From: Struthidea cinerea
Taxonomy: Eukaryota > Chordata > Aves > Passeriformes > Corcoracidae
Length of the DNA stretch: 64,000 nt
Reading direction: 5' to 3'
NCBI GenBank assembly: GCA_013397865.1
Contig: VZTI01004546.1
Location: forward strand, 98,542-162,541
The notes below the pieces were generated by a model that ran no database searches, was not told the DNA's origin, and was given only the letters and a program-made list of their open reading frames with translations. Both the position numbers and the translations under genes were made by a program. Positions 33,191-43,177 of this stretch are shown one piece after another. Position 1 is the stretch's first letter. Every line of letters starts with the position of its first letter.

Positions 33191-33499
33191 GTACCGGGGG
33201 GTTCGGGGGGGGGCGGGCGGTGCCGGCCGGGCGGTGACGGCCCCGTGTCTCCGCAGCTCCTCCTGCCCGCCATGAGGAAGAAGTCGGCGGCGGCGGCGGC
33301 GGGAGGCGGCGGGGACGTGCTGCGGGAGCACTGGCTGGTGCGCGACATGTTCTCCTTCGAGAACGTGGGATTCACCCGCGACGTGGGCAACGTCAAGTTC
33401 CTGGTGTGCGCCGACTGCGAGGCGGGGCCCATCGGCTGGCACTGCCTCGACGACAAGGACAGCTTCTACGTGGCGCTGGAGCGCGTGGCCCACGAGTGA
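33014..33499 (+). CDS. RABIF: RABIF (MSS4), Rab-interacting factor, two exons
   Basis: A small cytosolic zinc-binding protein that binds nucleotide-free exocytic Rabs such as RAB8, RAB10 and RAB3A; it has weak exchange activity and is now regarded as a Rab-stabilising chaperone. Exons 33014-33190 and 33257-33499 give 139 residues. Zinc ligands are visible as two CxxC pairs, C40/C43 (LCQRCGSRV) and C110/C113 (VCADCE), followed by GPIGWHCLDD and the C-terminus FYVALERVAHE. The human protein is about 123 residues; the excess lies in a proline/alanine-rich N-terminus (residues 4-22) and an alanine/glycine run (70-78). I chose the ATG at 33014 because it gives the family N-terminus MEPA; an in-frame ATG at 32993 with a strong Kozak context would add seven residues. 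The 66-nt intron has no in-frame stop. Confidence 0.93.
   Translation: MEPAAPPPSPPPPPPAPAAAAPGSAGLVCAQGRNLRAVLCQRCGSRVLLPGAATFARREVPGGSGGGGRCRPGGDGPVSPQLLLPAMRKKSAAAAAGGGGDVLREHWLVRDMFSFENVGFTRDVGNVKFLVCADCEAGPIGWHCLDDKDSFYVALERVAHE
33257..33499 (+). CDS. RABIF: RABIF coding exon 2
   Basis: 80 codons plus TGA (33497-33499), acceptor GTCTCCGCAG. It encodes the Rab-binding core EHWLVRDMFSFENVGFTRDV and the second zinc pair CADC. A run of GCG codons gives the alanine/glycine stretch near its start. Confidence 0.93.
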   Translation, partial: LLLPAMRKKSAAAAAGGGGDVLREHWLVRDMFSFENVGFTRDVGNVKFLVCADCEAGPIGWHCLDDKDSFYVALERVAHE

Positions 33500-34294
33500 C
33501 GCCGGCCGCGGGCCCCGTGCTGGGAGCTGGGCCCGGCCGCCGGGAGCCCCGAGAGCCCCGCGGACTGACGCGGCCCGGGGGACTGACCGCAGCTGGTCAC
33601 CCCGGAGCCCGACTGACCACGCCCTGCCTGCCCCATGGCCCGGTGCCCCTTGGCCTGGCTGGCCACAGCTTGCCTGCCCCGCGGTGTGACTGACCCACAG
33701 CCCAGCTGGTCACCCCACAGCCCAGATCCACCGGCTGACCGGCGTCAGGAATTGCAGCCCTGGCACAGGCAGCTCCTCAGCTGCACCCACATGGGAAGAG
33801 TGGTGGTGGTGGGAGGGCCCCCTGTACCCTGCAGGGACAGCTCGCCCTGACAGTTTTGCCACGTAGCCTGATCCGCCCCGGTCTGGCTGCTCCACTTCCC
33901 CGGTGGCTGCTGTTGCTCCAAGGGGCTGAGGTGTCTCTCAGGCTGCTGGCCCTGTGGCACCGTGGAAATGGGGGCACTGGAACGGGGCAGCAGGAGGACA
34001 GGACTGCTGCACTGAGTCGTCGTGGCAGCTGAAACTGTCTGACCTGCAGCCAGAGCAGTTCTGGGGTTTAAGGCTGAATCTTCTGTTGATTTTCAGAAGG
34101 AATGTTCGCTGCCCCGAGCTCTAACATTTATGTTCTCCAAAACCTCATCCCACCTGACAGCTGTACTCTGTGAGAGTTGTGGCACCCAAAGTGAGTGTGA
34201 GGCATTCCAACTAACATGGGCAGTTCTATTAACTGAGCACTTGGAAACAAAACACAGGCAGAATGTGCAGACAGCATAGGCTGATAGAGCAGCA

Positions 34295-34300
34295 AATAAA
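34295..34300 (+). terminator. RABIF: Candidate RABIF poly(A) signal
   Basis: AATAAA about 0.8 kb after the RABIF stop. A second candidate lies at 36246-36251, and mammalian RABIF has a long 3'UTR, so the later site may be used as well. Confidence 0.4.
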
Positions 34301-37300
34301 GAAAATGTGCCAGACCATAGAGTTTTCAGGCAGCAAGAGTGAAGAGATTCCAGCCTGAAAAGGATCTGAGTCATTGGACAGGCAGTGCTGAAGCATGTCA
34401 GAACAGCCGTATGTGTGCGTTAAACAGTGATGTCAGGAAGGAATTTCTCTTCTGTAAAAGCTGGTGGTAAGAGTAATCTGGGATGTTGTGACCGGTTTTG
34501 TTTTCAGCCTTTTAAAAGCTGGGCACAAAGCTAATTAAAAATGGAAGGAGGCTGCAGCAGCTCTGGTTCTCACTGCATTTATCACTGCTGGTAATCGTGG
34601 CCCAGTTCATTCTCCATTGCAAACCCTTGTGTGAGCGGCAGAGCAGCTCTCCAGGGGTGCTCTGGGGTCCCTGGTGCTGTGCCTCGCTGTGGGGCAGATC
34701 ACTGTCCTCTGCTCATAAGCACTTGGCTGCTAACCCAGCCATGAAGGCAGAGCTGTCACCGTGCTGGGCTGATAGACTTGTTTGTGCCACCAAACTCAAG
34801 GTGGGTTGTAGGTGTGCTGCCCCCAGGGTGTGGGAAGGACCTTTCCCTTGCCCCTTTAATGAAACAATTTTGCTGGCAGGACTCTGCAAAGCAGGCACAG
34901 CCTGGGATGAGTCTCCCAGAAGAGGCATCCTGACAGCAGGAGGGGCAGAAACAAGGCCCTTCTTCCCGCAGTGCTTGAGCACCTGCACTTCTAAGATTTG
35001 GAGACTCTGCCTTAGTGTGGAACCACCAAGGTGTTGGCTGTTCTGGGGCTGCTCCGTCAGGAACCTCTGCAGTCAGGATTTATCAGGGGAGGGAGAGAGG
35101 CAGAACTGTGGTCTGGGGGCTGAGGGTCTTGCTGGAGCAGGAGGCAAATCCTGTGCTGTGTCCTTGCTACGTGTGTCAGATGGACATTTGTCATGGAAAC
35201 TGCTTCTTCCCTCCTGCCCTTCCTGTCTCGTAGCCCTAAGCCCAGGGGCTGCACAGGTTCATCGAGGAGATGTACCTCAAAGGACAAGAGAGCTTCACCT
35301 GGGTTCTGCACAGGCATGGCAAAACGGTGGGATCACAGAGCTAATTTCACACTTTCCTCGGGATCGTTGTCTCTCAGGAAATGTGTTCTGACCTGTAACA
35401 CCCCAGAGACAGTCCAGGTTACCTGAATGGGCCGTGCTGCTCAGGCTTCATTTTGAAGGCACCACTGTGCAGAACAGACTGTGGGAATCAGCTTGGCTAA
35501 CGCTGAGTAAATGACCTCCAAAAAAATGGTACATGTGGATTCCTGAGTAGAGGGTGGCACTGGGATGGAGCTGCAGGATGCTGGCAGCTTTCCCGGTCAG
35601 TAGAACACCCCTGGAGAGAGGGGAGAGCTCGGGTCAAAGGCCTTCACCTCAGAATGGCAGCAACTCAGATCCACCTCAGTGCTGGGAGTGCTGTGAGCTC
35701 CTGCTGCGCTGCGGTGTGAGAGGGGAGGTGAATCCTCCGTGGATCCAGGTGTGCTTTCTGCTGGCTCTTAAATAGGATCACATAGACTTGAAATGCTAAG
35801 AAGAAAGGAACAGTCTGATGGGAATTCTTGGGAAGAAGCTTTTGTACCATGAGATCTTGGGGGTCTTTCAGCCTCAGGGTGGCTCTTGGGTTCCTGCAGC
35901 TTGGAAAGGCCATGAGAAACACCCCTGCAGTGCCGGTGGCACGGGCAGAGACCTGGGGCAGGTGAAGGGACAGCAGTGCAGCCCAGCTCCCAGTTAGCAC
36001 CTGGGCTAATTCATGTTCCCAGAGGTGGCAGAATTTCAGGGGGGTGGGCAGGAAGTGGGGAAAAGGCAGCATCACTTTGTGGAATTTGAGCTCGGGCAGC
36101 TCCACTGTGCTGTTAATGGAGCGTTGGGGGAGGAATGTCCCAGTCAGCAGATGTGGCCTGGGGGAAGAGCAGCTGCTGCTCCACCCCACACATCACCAGG
36201 CTTGGGATCTGCTGAAGCTGCACCGTTCCTGTGTCAATGAGAGCTAATAAAAATTCACATAGACTCACAAATCTTTTCACTGCTTTTTATCCAGCATATT
36301 GAAAAACTTTTCCAGTTGCCTGCAGTAACTCCTAGAAAATAAGGACAGACAACCCTCAGGCATGGGAAGCCTTACTTACACAGGACCTGGGAAAGCTCAT
36401 CTTGCAGCCCATCTTTCTCTGTCAACACCAAGACAGTGCAGAAACCCTTATTTCCACGTGTAGGTCACTTTAATTTGAAAATGGATTCTTCTCTTTAATG
36501 TCTGCATAAATTTGACTCCTAAGACCATCCTCTGTTGAGATGTAGCAGTGCCTCGAGAGGGAGCAGTAACAAACCCGCGTCCCTTGCTCCAGCCAATCCC
36601 TCCAGCAAGGTGCAGGGGGGCAAATAATAACAATTTTGTCTTAGTTGCTTGCCGGTGTGGATTTAAGGTATGCCTGGTTTGTATGGGTCAGGTGCTGATA
36701 TACCATAAATGTGCTTAGGATGGTTAAAAGCAGACCTTGCTCCACTCTGGCTCTGGCACTGGGACGGGCTCACAGCCCGGAGCCGTGGTCTGGGCTTGGC
36801 TGACACTGGCACCTCGTGTAGCTTCACCTCTCTGCTCCCATTCCCACCCAGACCTCTCGCTCGAGCAATTGCTGAGCCCTCTGCGTGTTCAATTTGGTAA
36901 CTTAGGCTAAAGCTTCTTTTCTTGGCTGCTGGGTTGGCACACAGGAGTTTGGGTGCTGCAGCCTGTGAGGTGCTCTGGAGGCAATGGCTGGATGAAGGCC
37001 CTTCCTCCTTTTTGGCAGCCACAGGCTGTGAGATTAGCTGAGCTGTCCTGGGGAACTGCCACAAGTTGTGCCTTGTGTAGAGGTCACAATCGCACTCTTC
37101 CTTCCCTAAATTAAGTGCATTTCACTGAAACAGGTAAGTGGTGTGTGGAGCAGGGACTGGGATTCAAGGCTCCCTCTTTCCCCAGCTCTGCAGGTCAGCA
37201 AAAGGCCTTGGTGCCTGGGCCTGCCGAGACCTGAGGTCTCTGCTTGATTCCTCTCCCCTAACTGAGGGAATCTTCAGCAGAGCAGTGATGACAATGTGGC

Positions 37301-40300
37301 CTTTGAAGCAGTATCTTGGAGAGCTTTGCTGTTCGCGTCCCTGCTGTGTCCTAGGGCTCTCCCATCCAGCCAGTCCTCACGGAGGAACCCGGGAGGGATG
37401 AAAGTGGGATCACTGCAGCACCTGCACAGCGGGTCTGTGGGACCTGCTGCCTGCAGGTGTAGAGGGGAATGGCTCAGCAGAGTTCGGAGAAGAGCTGTGG
37501 TTGATGAAAGCAGGGCCAGCTTGGCCTGGAGAGGTGGTTGTGGTGTTCCCTGTCCTGCACAGCTAACCGTGCTGCGTTCCCTAAACCTCTGTGTGAGCAC
37601 AGGCAGTTCTGCAGGGGGGTGTTTGGAGGAACAGGGATTTCTGAAATGTGTTATGAATTTCCCTGAAGGTCATTTTACATATCTGACATTACACTCCCTG
37701 GCAGGAACATAAGTAGGAGGAAAGGAAACAATTGAGATGAAATAGCTTCAGGGTCCTTGGACAACTGGTGCAGGGAAAGTGTCCCTGCCTCCCACAGAGT
37801 CAGGTTAATACAGTCCAAACTCCAGAATCAAAGAAACACTAAACCACCAAGTATTTTGCCAAAAAACCCACCAAGTATTTTGAAGCTGCTTGGGGACACA
37901 AAAGGAAACCACAGCAGATGAGTGGAACTGGCCATAAAAGTGCATAGAGAACATGAGGGTTTTTATGAAAGCCAGCTTTGTTGTCTTTCAACCAACACTT
38001 TTATGCATTTCAGCATAAATACTTGAGTGCTGAGTTGTGAGGCAGCCAGGTCCCTACGGTGCAGCTTTGGTACGAGCACAGCTGGGTCCCTCGGTGCCGG
38101 TGAGGGGAGAGAAGGGGGAGATGGCAGCCCAGCAATCCAGGTGAGAGTTACTGGCCTGTGGGGCTGGATGGGGGAGAGAAGCCAGTTTTCGCAGGAGTGT
38201 GCTTTGGAGTGAGTACCCCAGCACCTGAAAATGGCCCGACCTTACACAAAGAGAAAATCAAGTGCTTGGCTCCCTTTGTGCAATCCCTGAGGAAGAGTGA
38301 GCAGGTTCCTGGGTTGCTGAGGTAACACTTCCATCCTCTGAGAGGGGGAGGCAGCTCTGGAAAAAGTGTTTCTTGCATCCTTCCTAAAACTGAGCCGAGC
38401 GTGGCACAGTCCCGGCGGTTGCTGCAGTTTGGCTTTCCAAGTACTGCACCTCGAGCTCTGGGAGAGCTGCAGGGGTGGGAGCACCGCGGGGACGATCTGT
38501 CCCTTGAGCATCCCCGGGCCATTTCCCGGGGACATAAGACATGAACTAGTGAGATACAGCTTCTGCCCGGAGAGAGGCACTTGCCTTCCCTCCTTGGCAC
38601 GGTTCTCGGCCATGTGGGCTGCGCTGGACGGGACAGCCCCGGGCAGGTCTGGAGCCCAGAAATGCAGCTGGGCATGAGCTGCCACAGCAGCCAGGCAGCC
38701 GCACAGGAGGCCAAAGCAAAGAGCCGGAGCCGTGTGTTTCCAGCAGCCCCGGCTGTGTGGCTGGACAGGGCAGAGCTGCAGGCGGGGTCTGTCCTTCACA
38801 AGTCTTTCGGGGTAATTTGTGTGCTGATGGGATCCGCGTGTCCCTGGGGCGAGAGGCTGCGCTGGGAAGATTCCCCCGTGGATTTGTTTGTCCCCGCCTC
38901 TCCTCGCCGGGGAAGCAGCAGGGAGTGTGTGTATGCTCAGCTGGGCTTCTGCTCCCCCTTTCATGTTCCTTATCTTCCAGGAGGCTCTGAATTCCCTGGG
39001 GGGAGGCAGGCAGTTGCTGTAATCGCTGTGCGTGCAGAGGCAGAGCGCTCCCGTCTGCTTGCTGCCGGGAGTCCCCTGTGCCATTGTTCCAAGCCAGCTG
39101 GAAGAGATGCCCGAGAGCAAGGGAAAATGAGCAAAGCCGTGTCAGCACAGGTATCCTTCCCCTCCTCAAGCAGCTGGCTCTGCACGCTGCCTGGAATGCT
39201 GTGAACAGCAGGCTCTTTCCATGGCAATCATCCAGACCACAGCTCGTTGCAGAATCTCCAGTTAGTTTGGAATATCTGGCAGTGGAACATGAGGACGTGG
39301 CTTCAAGAACTTGTTGCCCCGTGCTTTCCTGTTCTCTTGGAGGACTTGGTTCTCTCTGCCAGGCCATGGCAGGTCCAAGGGGCTGGCACCAAAAAGGGCC
39401 AGGACTCAGCAAATAGAACCCAACTGCCAAAGAGAAAGGATGCTTGGAGAAAGGAGCAGCTTCAGGTTCCAGAGGGAGGGAGGGATCTTCCTTGATAAGG
39501 AATACCGAAGTGTGAGGGCTGTAGCTACACATCAGCAGCAATCTGGCGGTTCTGTGCCCTCATCAGCTCAATCCCTGCTGCAGCCACAGGTGTCCCAGTC
39601 TGGCTCTGGTGCCAGTGCTCCACAGGCCCTCATGATGCCAGCACTGTTCGGGGGGACCTGGTTCCATCCCTTTCCTCAAGGCCCCTGCTAGGACATGGGG
39701 ATTTCTGTTGAAAACCCAGTATGCTGGCGCCAGAAGGAAATGTCTTGTGTGTGGCTGGATGGTACCTGAGACACAGCTCCTGATTTTGGGAGAGGTGATG
39801 CCACAGTGCCCAGTGCTGCACATACTCAGGGCAGCACAGCATAAAATGCAGTTTACTGGGACCCTCTGGCTCACTCCTTGGCACCCCCTCCCTGCCTTTG
39901 CGGACAGCTGATCCAGCTAAACTGATGTGAAATTGGTCTTGACACAGAGGTTGGTGAAAAGAGGTTGTTGCCATGTGCAGCTGCACCACAGGGCCAGTGC
40001 AGTGCGGAACTGGGTGCACTGGCTGTAGTGCAGTGCCCCTGCAAAGCACCTCTGCCTTGTCCCTGCATCCCTCTGCAGGTCGCTGGACCACCAGCTCAGT
40101 GCCTGCAGTGCTTCAGCTCCTCAGGGCTAACGGGGACACGAATGCTCAGCTCTGTCCTGGTGCCCTGCTCTAATCCATCAGTGTCACCATGAATTCCCAG
40201 AGGGTCTCAAATCTGAGACAATCCACTGAGGAGCTTCTGTTCCTACCTGCTTTACTGGTCAGCAGTTCACTGGATTCTCAGTAAAGCCACCCTGTGTGCA

Positions 40301-40407
40301 CTTTGGGTAGCACGAACCAACTCAGGTCTGTGACACTTCCCCCAGCCTGTGCTGCCTGAGCATCACAGATGGATACAGCCATGCCAGTGGAGTCTGGACT
40401 GTGGATG
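34301..40407. other. Region downstream of RABIF, no gene recognised
   Basis: No exon of KDM5B (the next gene in human) and no other protein family is recognised. The first 2 kb may be extended RABIF 3'UTR. Long overlapping open frames at 38242-39541 lie on both strands of a stop-poor, moderately CpG-rich stretch and look like chance (see findings). Confidence 0.5.
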
Positions 40408-40895
40408 TGTCATGTGGATGGATTTAACCCCAGCTGGCAGCTAAGCACCAACACAGCCCTTCGTTTCTCCCCGACACTACAATGGGGGCAGAAGTGGAAG
40501 GGTGAAAGTGAGAAAACTGGTGGGTTGACATGAAGACAGTTGAATAATGAAAAAGATTTTTTTTTAAATGTAAGGGGAAAAAAACCAACAGAGAGAGGGA
40601 AAACAGACACCAAGAAAAACAAGTGATAAAACAAAGCAATTGCTCATCACCAACTGCATGGTGTCACATGGTCTGGAATACACCTGTGGACAGTGAGGGA
40701 CAGCTGTCCTGGATGTGTCCCCACAGCTCCTCATGCACCCCCAGCCCAACACTGGTGGGTCAGGGTGAAGGGCAGAACAGCTCCTGACTCAGCAGGAGCT
40801 AAATCATCCCTGTGGGGTCAGTGCTGTTTTCAGCACAGATCCCAAAGAGCACCACGAGGTGCTGCGGAGAGCTGTAACTCTGCCCCAGCCCAGAC
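40408..40895 (-). mobile_element. Degraded avian ERVL-type LTR
   Basis: The block starts TGTCATGTGGATGG, then TTTAACCCCAGCTGGCAGCT and AGAAAACTGGTGGGTTGACA, continues with CATGGTGTCACATGGTCTGG and GCTCCTCATGCACCCCCAGC, and ends near AACTCTGCCCCAGCCC. Order and motifs parallel the clean LTR at 7409-8002, but with many changes and an A-rich replacement in the middle. No target duplication was made out. Confidence 0.7.
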
Positions 40896-41105
40896 CCGTG
40901 CAGGATGTGAACTGTTTGCCACACTCACTCACTGCACCACCAGCTGACAGGTTTCATGGTCAGAAGGACCACGCGGCAGAGTCGGTACAGATGGGAACGT
41001 GCAAACACTGGGAATAGGAATGAATTGGTACCTGGTGCTGCTGCCTGACCAGCAGGGAGGGGAAACTGCACAGCAAGAGAGATCTGGTTTAATGAGTGAT
41101 TTTGG

Positions 41106-41480
41106 TTACCCATACAACACGAATCACAAAATGGTTTGAGTTGGAAGGGACCTCAAAGCTCATCCTGTTCCACCCCTGCCATGGACAGGGACACCTTCCA
41201 CTGTCCCAGGCTGCTCCAAGCCCCATCCAGCCTGGCCTTGGACACTGCCAGGGATGGGGCAGCCACAGCTTCTCTGGGCACCCTGTGCCAGGGCCTCCCC
41301 ACCCTCAGAGGGAAGAATTTCTCCCCAATATCCCATCCATCCCTGCCCTCTGGCGGTGGGAAGCCCTTCCCCCTCGTCTTGGCACTCCAGGCCCTTGTCC
41401 AAAGTCCCTCTCCAGCTCTCCTGGAGCCCCTTTAGGCACTGGAAGAAACTCTAAGGTCTCCCCAGAGCCTTCTTCTCCAA
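41106..41480 (-). mobile_element. CR1 LINE, 5'-truncated
   Basis: Minus-strand CR1: on the + strand GAATCACAAAATGGTTTGAG, CCATGGACAGGGACACCTTC, GCCACAGCTTCTCTGGGCAC, AGGGCCTCCCCACCCTCAGA and AGGTCTCCCCAGAGCCTTCT. Confidence 0.92.
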
Positions 41481-42671
41481 ATGAACACCTCCCAAAAAAA
41501 GCCAATTAGTTGCCCTAAAAGAGAGACCAATTCCTGTAGCAGGGCAAGACAAGATATGTTTTCAGTATCTAAACCAAAAGTTAGTGAGAAGAAGACAAGA
41601 TTTGTAGGCTAGGGACAGTTTACTCTCAGGTAACAGACTGAACCTGGGCCAAGCAGTTTAACCAATACAGACAGTACAGGTACCAAAGTCTGGCATCACT
41701 TGAGACAGGGGCACCCCAATACAGAGAGGCCATGGCCCCATTGGTGAGTTACTCAGGAGGGCTTTGAATTCTAAAGTAAAAACAAGTGTACTTGATAGAG
41801 AAGCTGTTTCAGCTTTGACAACTGGCAGGTGGAAGTTTGGTACTGCAGAGCAGCAGGGAAAGGCAGGAGAGCAGCACCGAAAGAGTCTGGGCTGAAGCAG
41901 TATTTAAAGTGAGCAGGGATGGAAGCTGCCCCTGCAATGTGGGCTTGCAGAGAACAAAAAAATAGGGCAGGTAGTGAAGTCCATGCTTGCAGGAGCAGGA
42001 TTAAAACAGTTGGGTGAACAAATAATCTAAGATTTAAAAGCAGAGAATGTATTTAAGGCCATTAAACCAGGCTCTTATTTAAGGATTATCTCCAAGAAGC
42101 CAGGTTAATAGCATGGTGAGGTTGCAAAGTCAAGTGATCAAGGGAGACAATGCTGATATTAAACTTGCTCATGAAATGTTAATCTGTGTGCAGACACTGC
42201 TGCAAGTGCTCTGACTGTCACGGGAGGAACCTCACAAAACAAAAACAGAGCCCAGCCCTTTGGGGTTCCACTCTGGCAACTCAGGCACATCCTCCCACTT
42301 AATTGCACACTCCCTGCGGGGGCAGGATCAGGTATAAACAGGTTTAATCATATAATTAGAGATAGGTCCACTGCACACCTTCAGGGTTCTGGAGGCCTTC
42401 CCTTGTACAAACCACTCTGGCTATGCCTTCTGCACTTGTAATTCCCATATTTAAGGATTCCCAGCCCATCTGGATCAGGACTGTTTAGAACAGGAATTAA
42501 TTCAGTGCTGTCTAGCTGAATAGTTTTCAGCTCTAAATGAAAGCTGTATCTTGGCAGCCAGCAAACGTTCCCAAAACCCTCATGAAGAATCCATGTCCTC
42601 CCATCAAGGTTTGGCTTGAGGCCAGTGGATTAAGCATTCTCCACAAATTGTTGCAATGCAGCACTTGAGAT
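41481..42671. other. Intergenic, nothing recognised
   Basis: AT-richer unique sequence without a protein-like frame, RNA gene or recognisable repeat. Confidence 0.5.
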
Positions 42672-42705
42672 AAAGTGTGCAGGTCTGTGTGATGAGATAG
42701 AAGGT

Positions 42706-43150
42706 TGTTGTGGTTTAGGAATGATATTCCCCAATTCAGTGTCTCCACCAAGAATCTCCCAAACCAGATGCCTCTCACTGCCCCCCTTCACCTTCCTGCT
42801 CCGGGGATGGGATTGAGAGCTGGAGGCACAAAAGGTGCAAATCATGTGTTGAGGTAAGAACAATTTACTGGAAACAGCAATGAGATAAGGAAACGACCAG
42901 TAATAGCAACAATATTAATAGCAAAGAAATCATGTACATGGAAAACCACAACAATACCCACCAGCTCTTCCTGACCACACCAAGCTTTCCCCCACGGAAG
43001 GGAATGTCATTCTTCCCCCGGGAGAGTCCCTCACTTCCACCTCCCCACCCTGGATAGAATAACAACCTGGACCCACCCACACGGCTCCAGGCTCTGCCCC
43101 TCATGGCTGCTGTGAAAAAAATTCACCCTGTCCTGGCTGAAACCAGGACA
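42706..43150. mobile_element. LTR-like element flanked by long imperfect direct repeats
   Basis: The block starts TGTTGTGGTTTAGGAATG and ends CTGGCTGAAACCAGGACA, giving TG...CA ends and an avian ERV LTR-like tail. It is not flanked by a simple short duplication. Instead similar sequences of about 29 bp lie at 42672-42700 and 43149-43177, both containing TGTGCAGGTCTGTG. Confidence 0.55.
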
Positions 43151-43177
43151 AATGTGCAGGTCTGTGGGAGGAGATGA

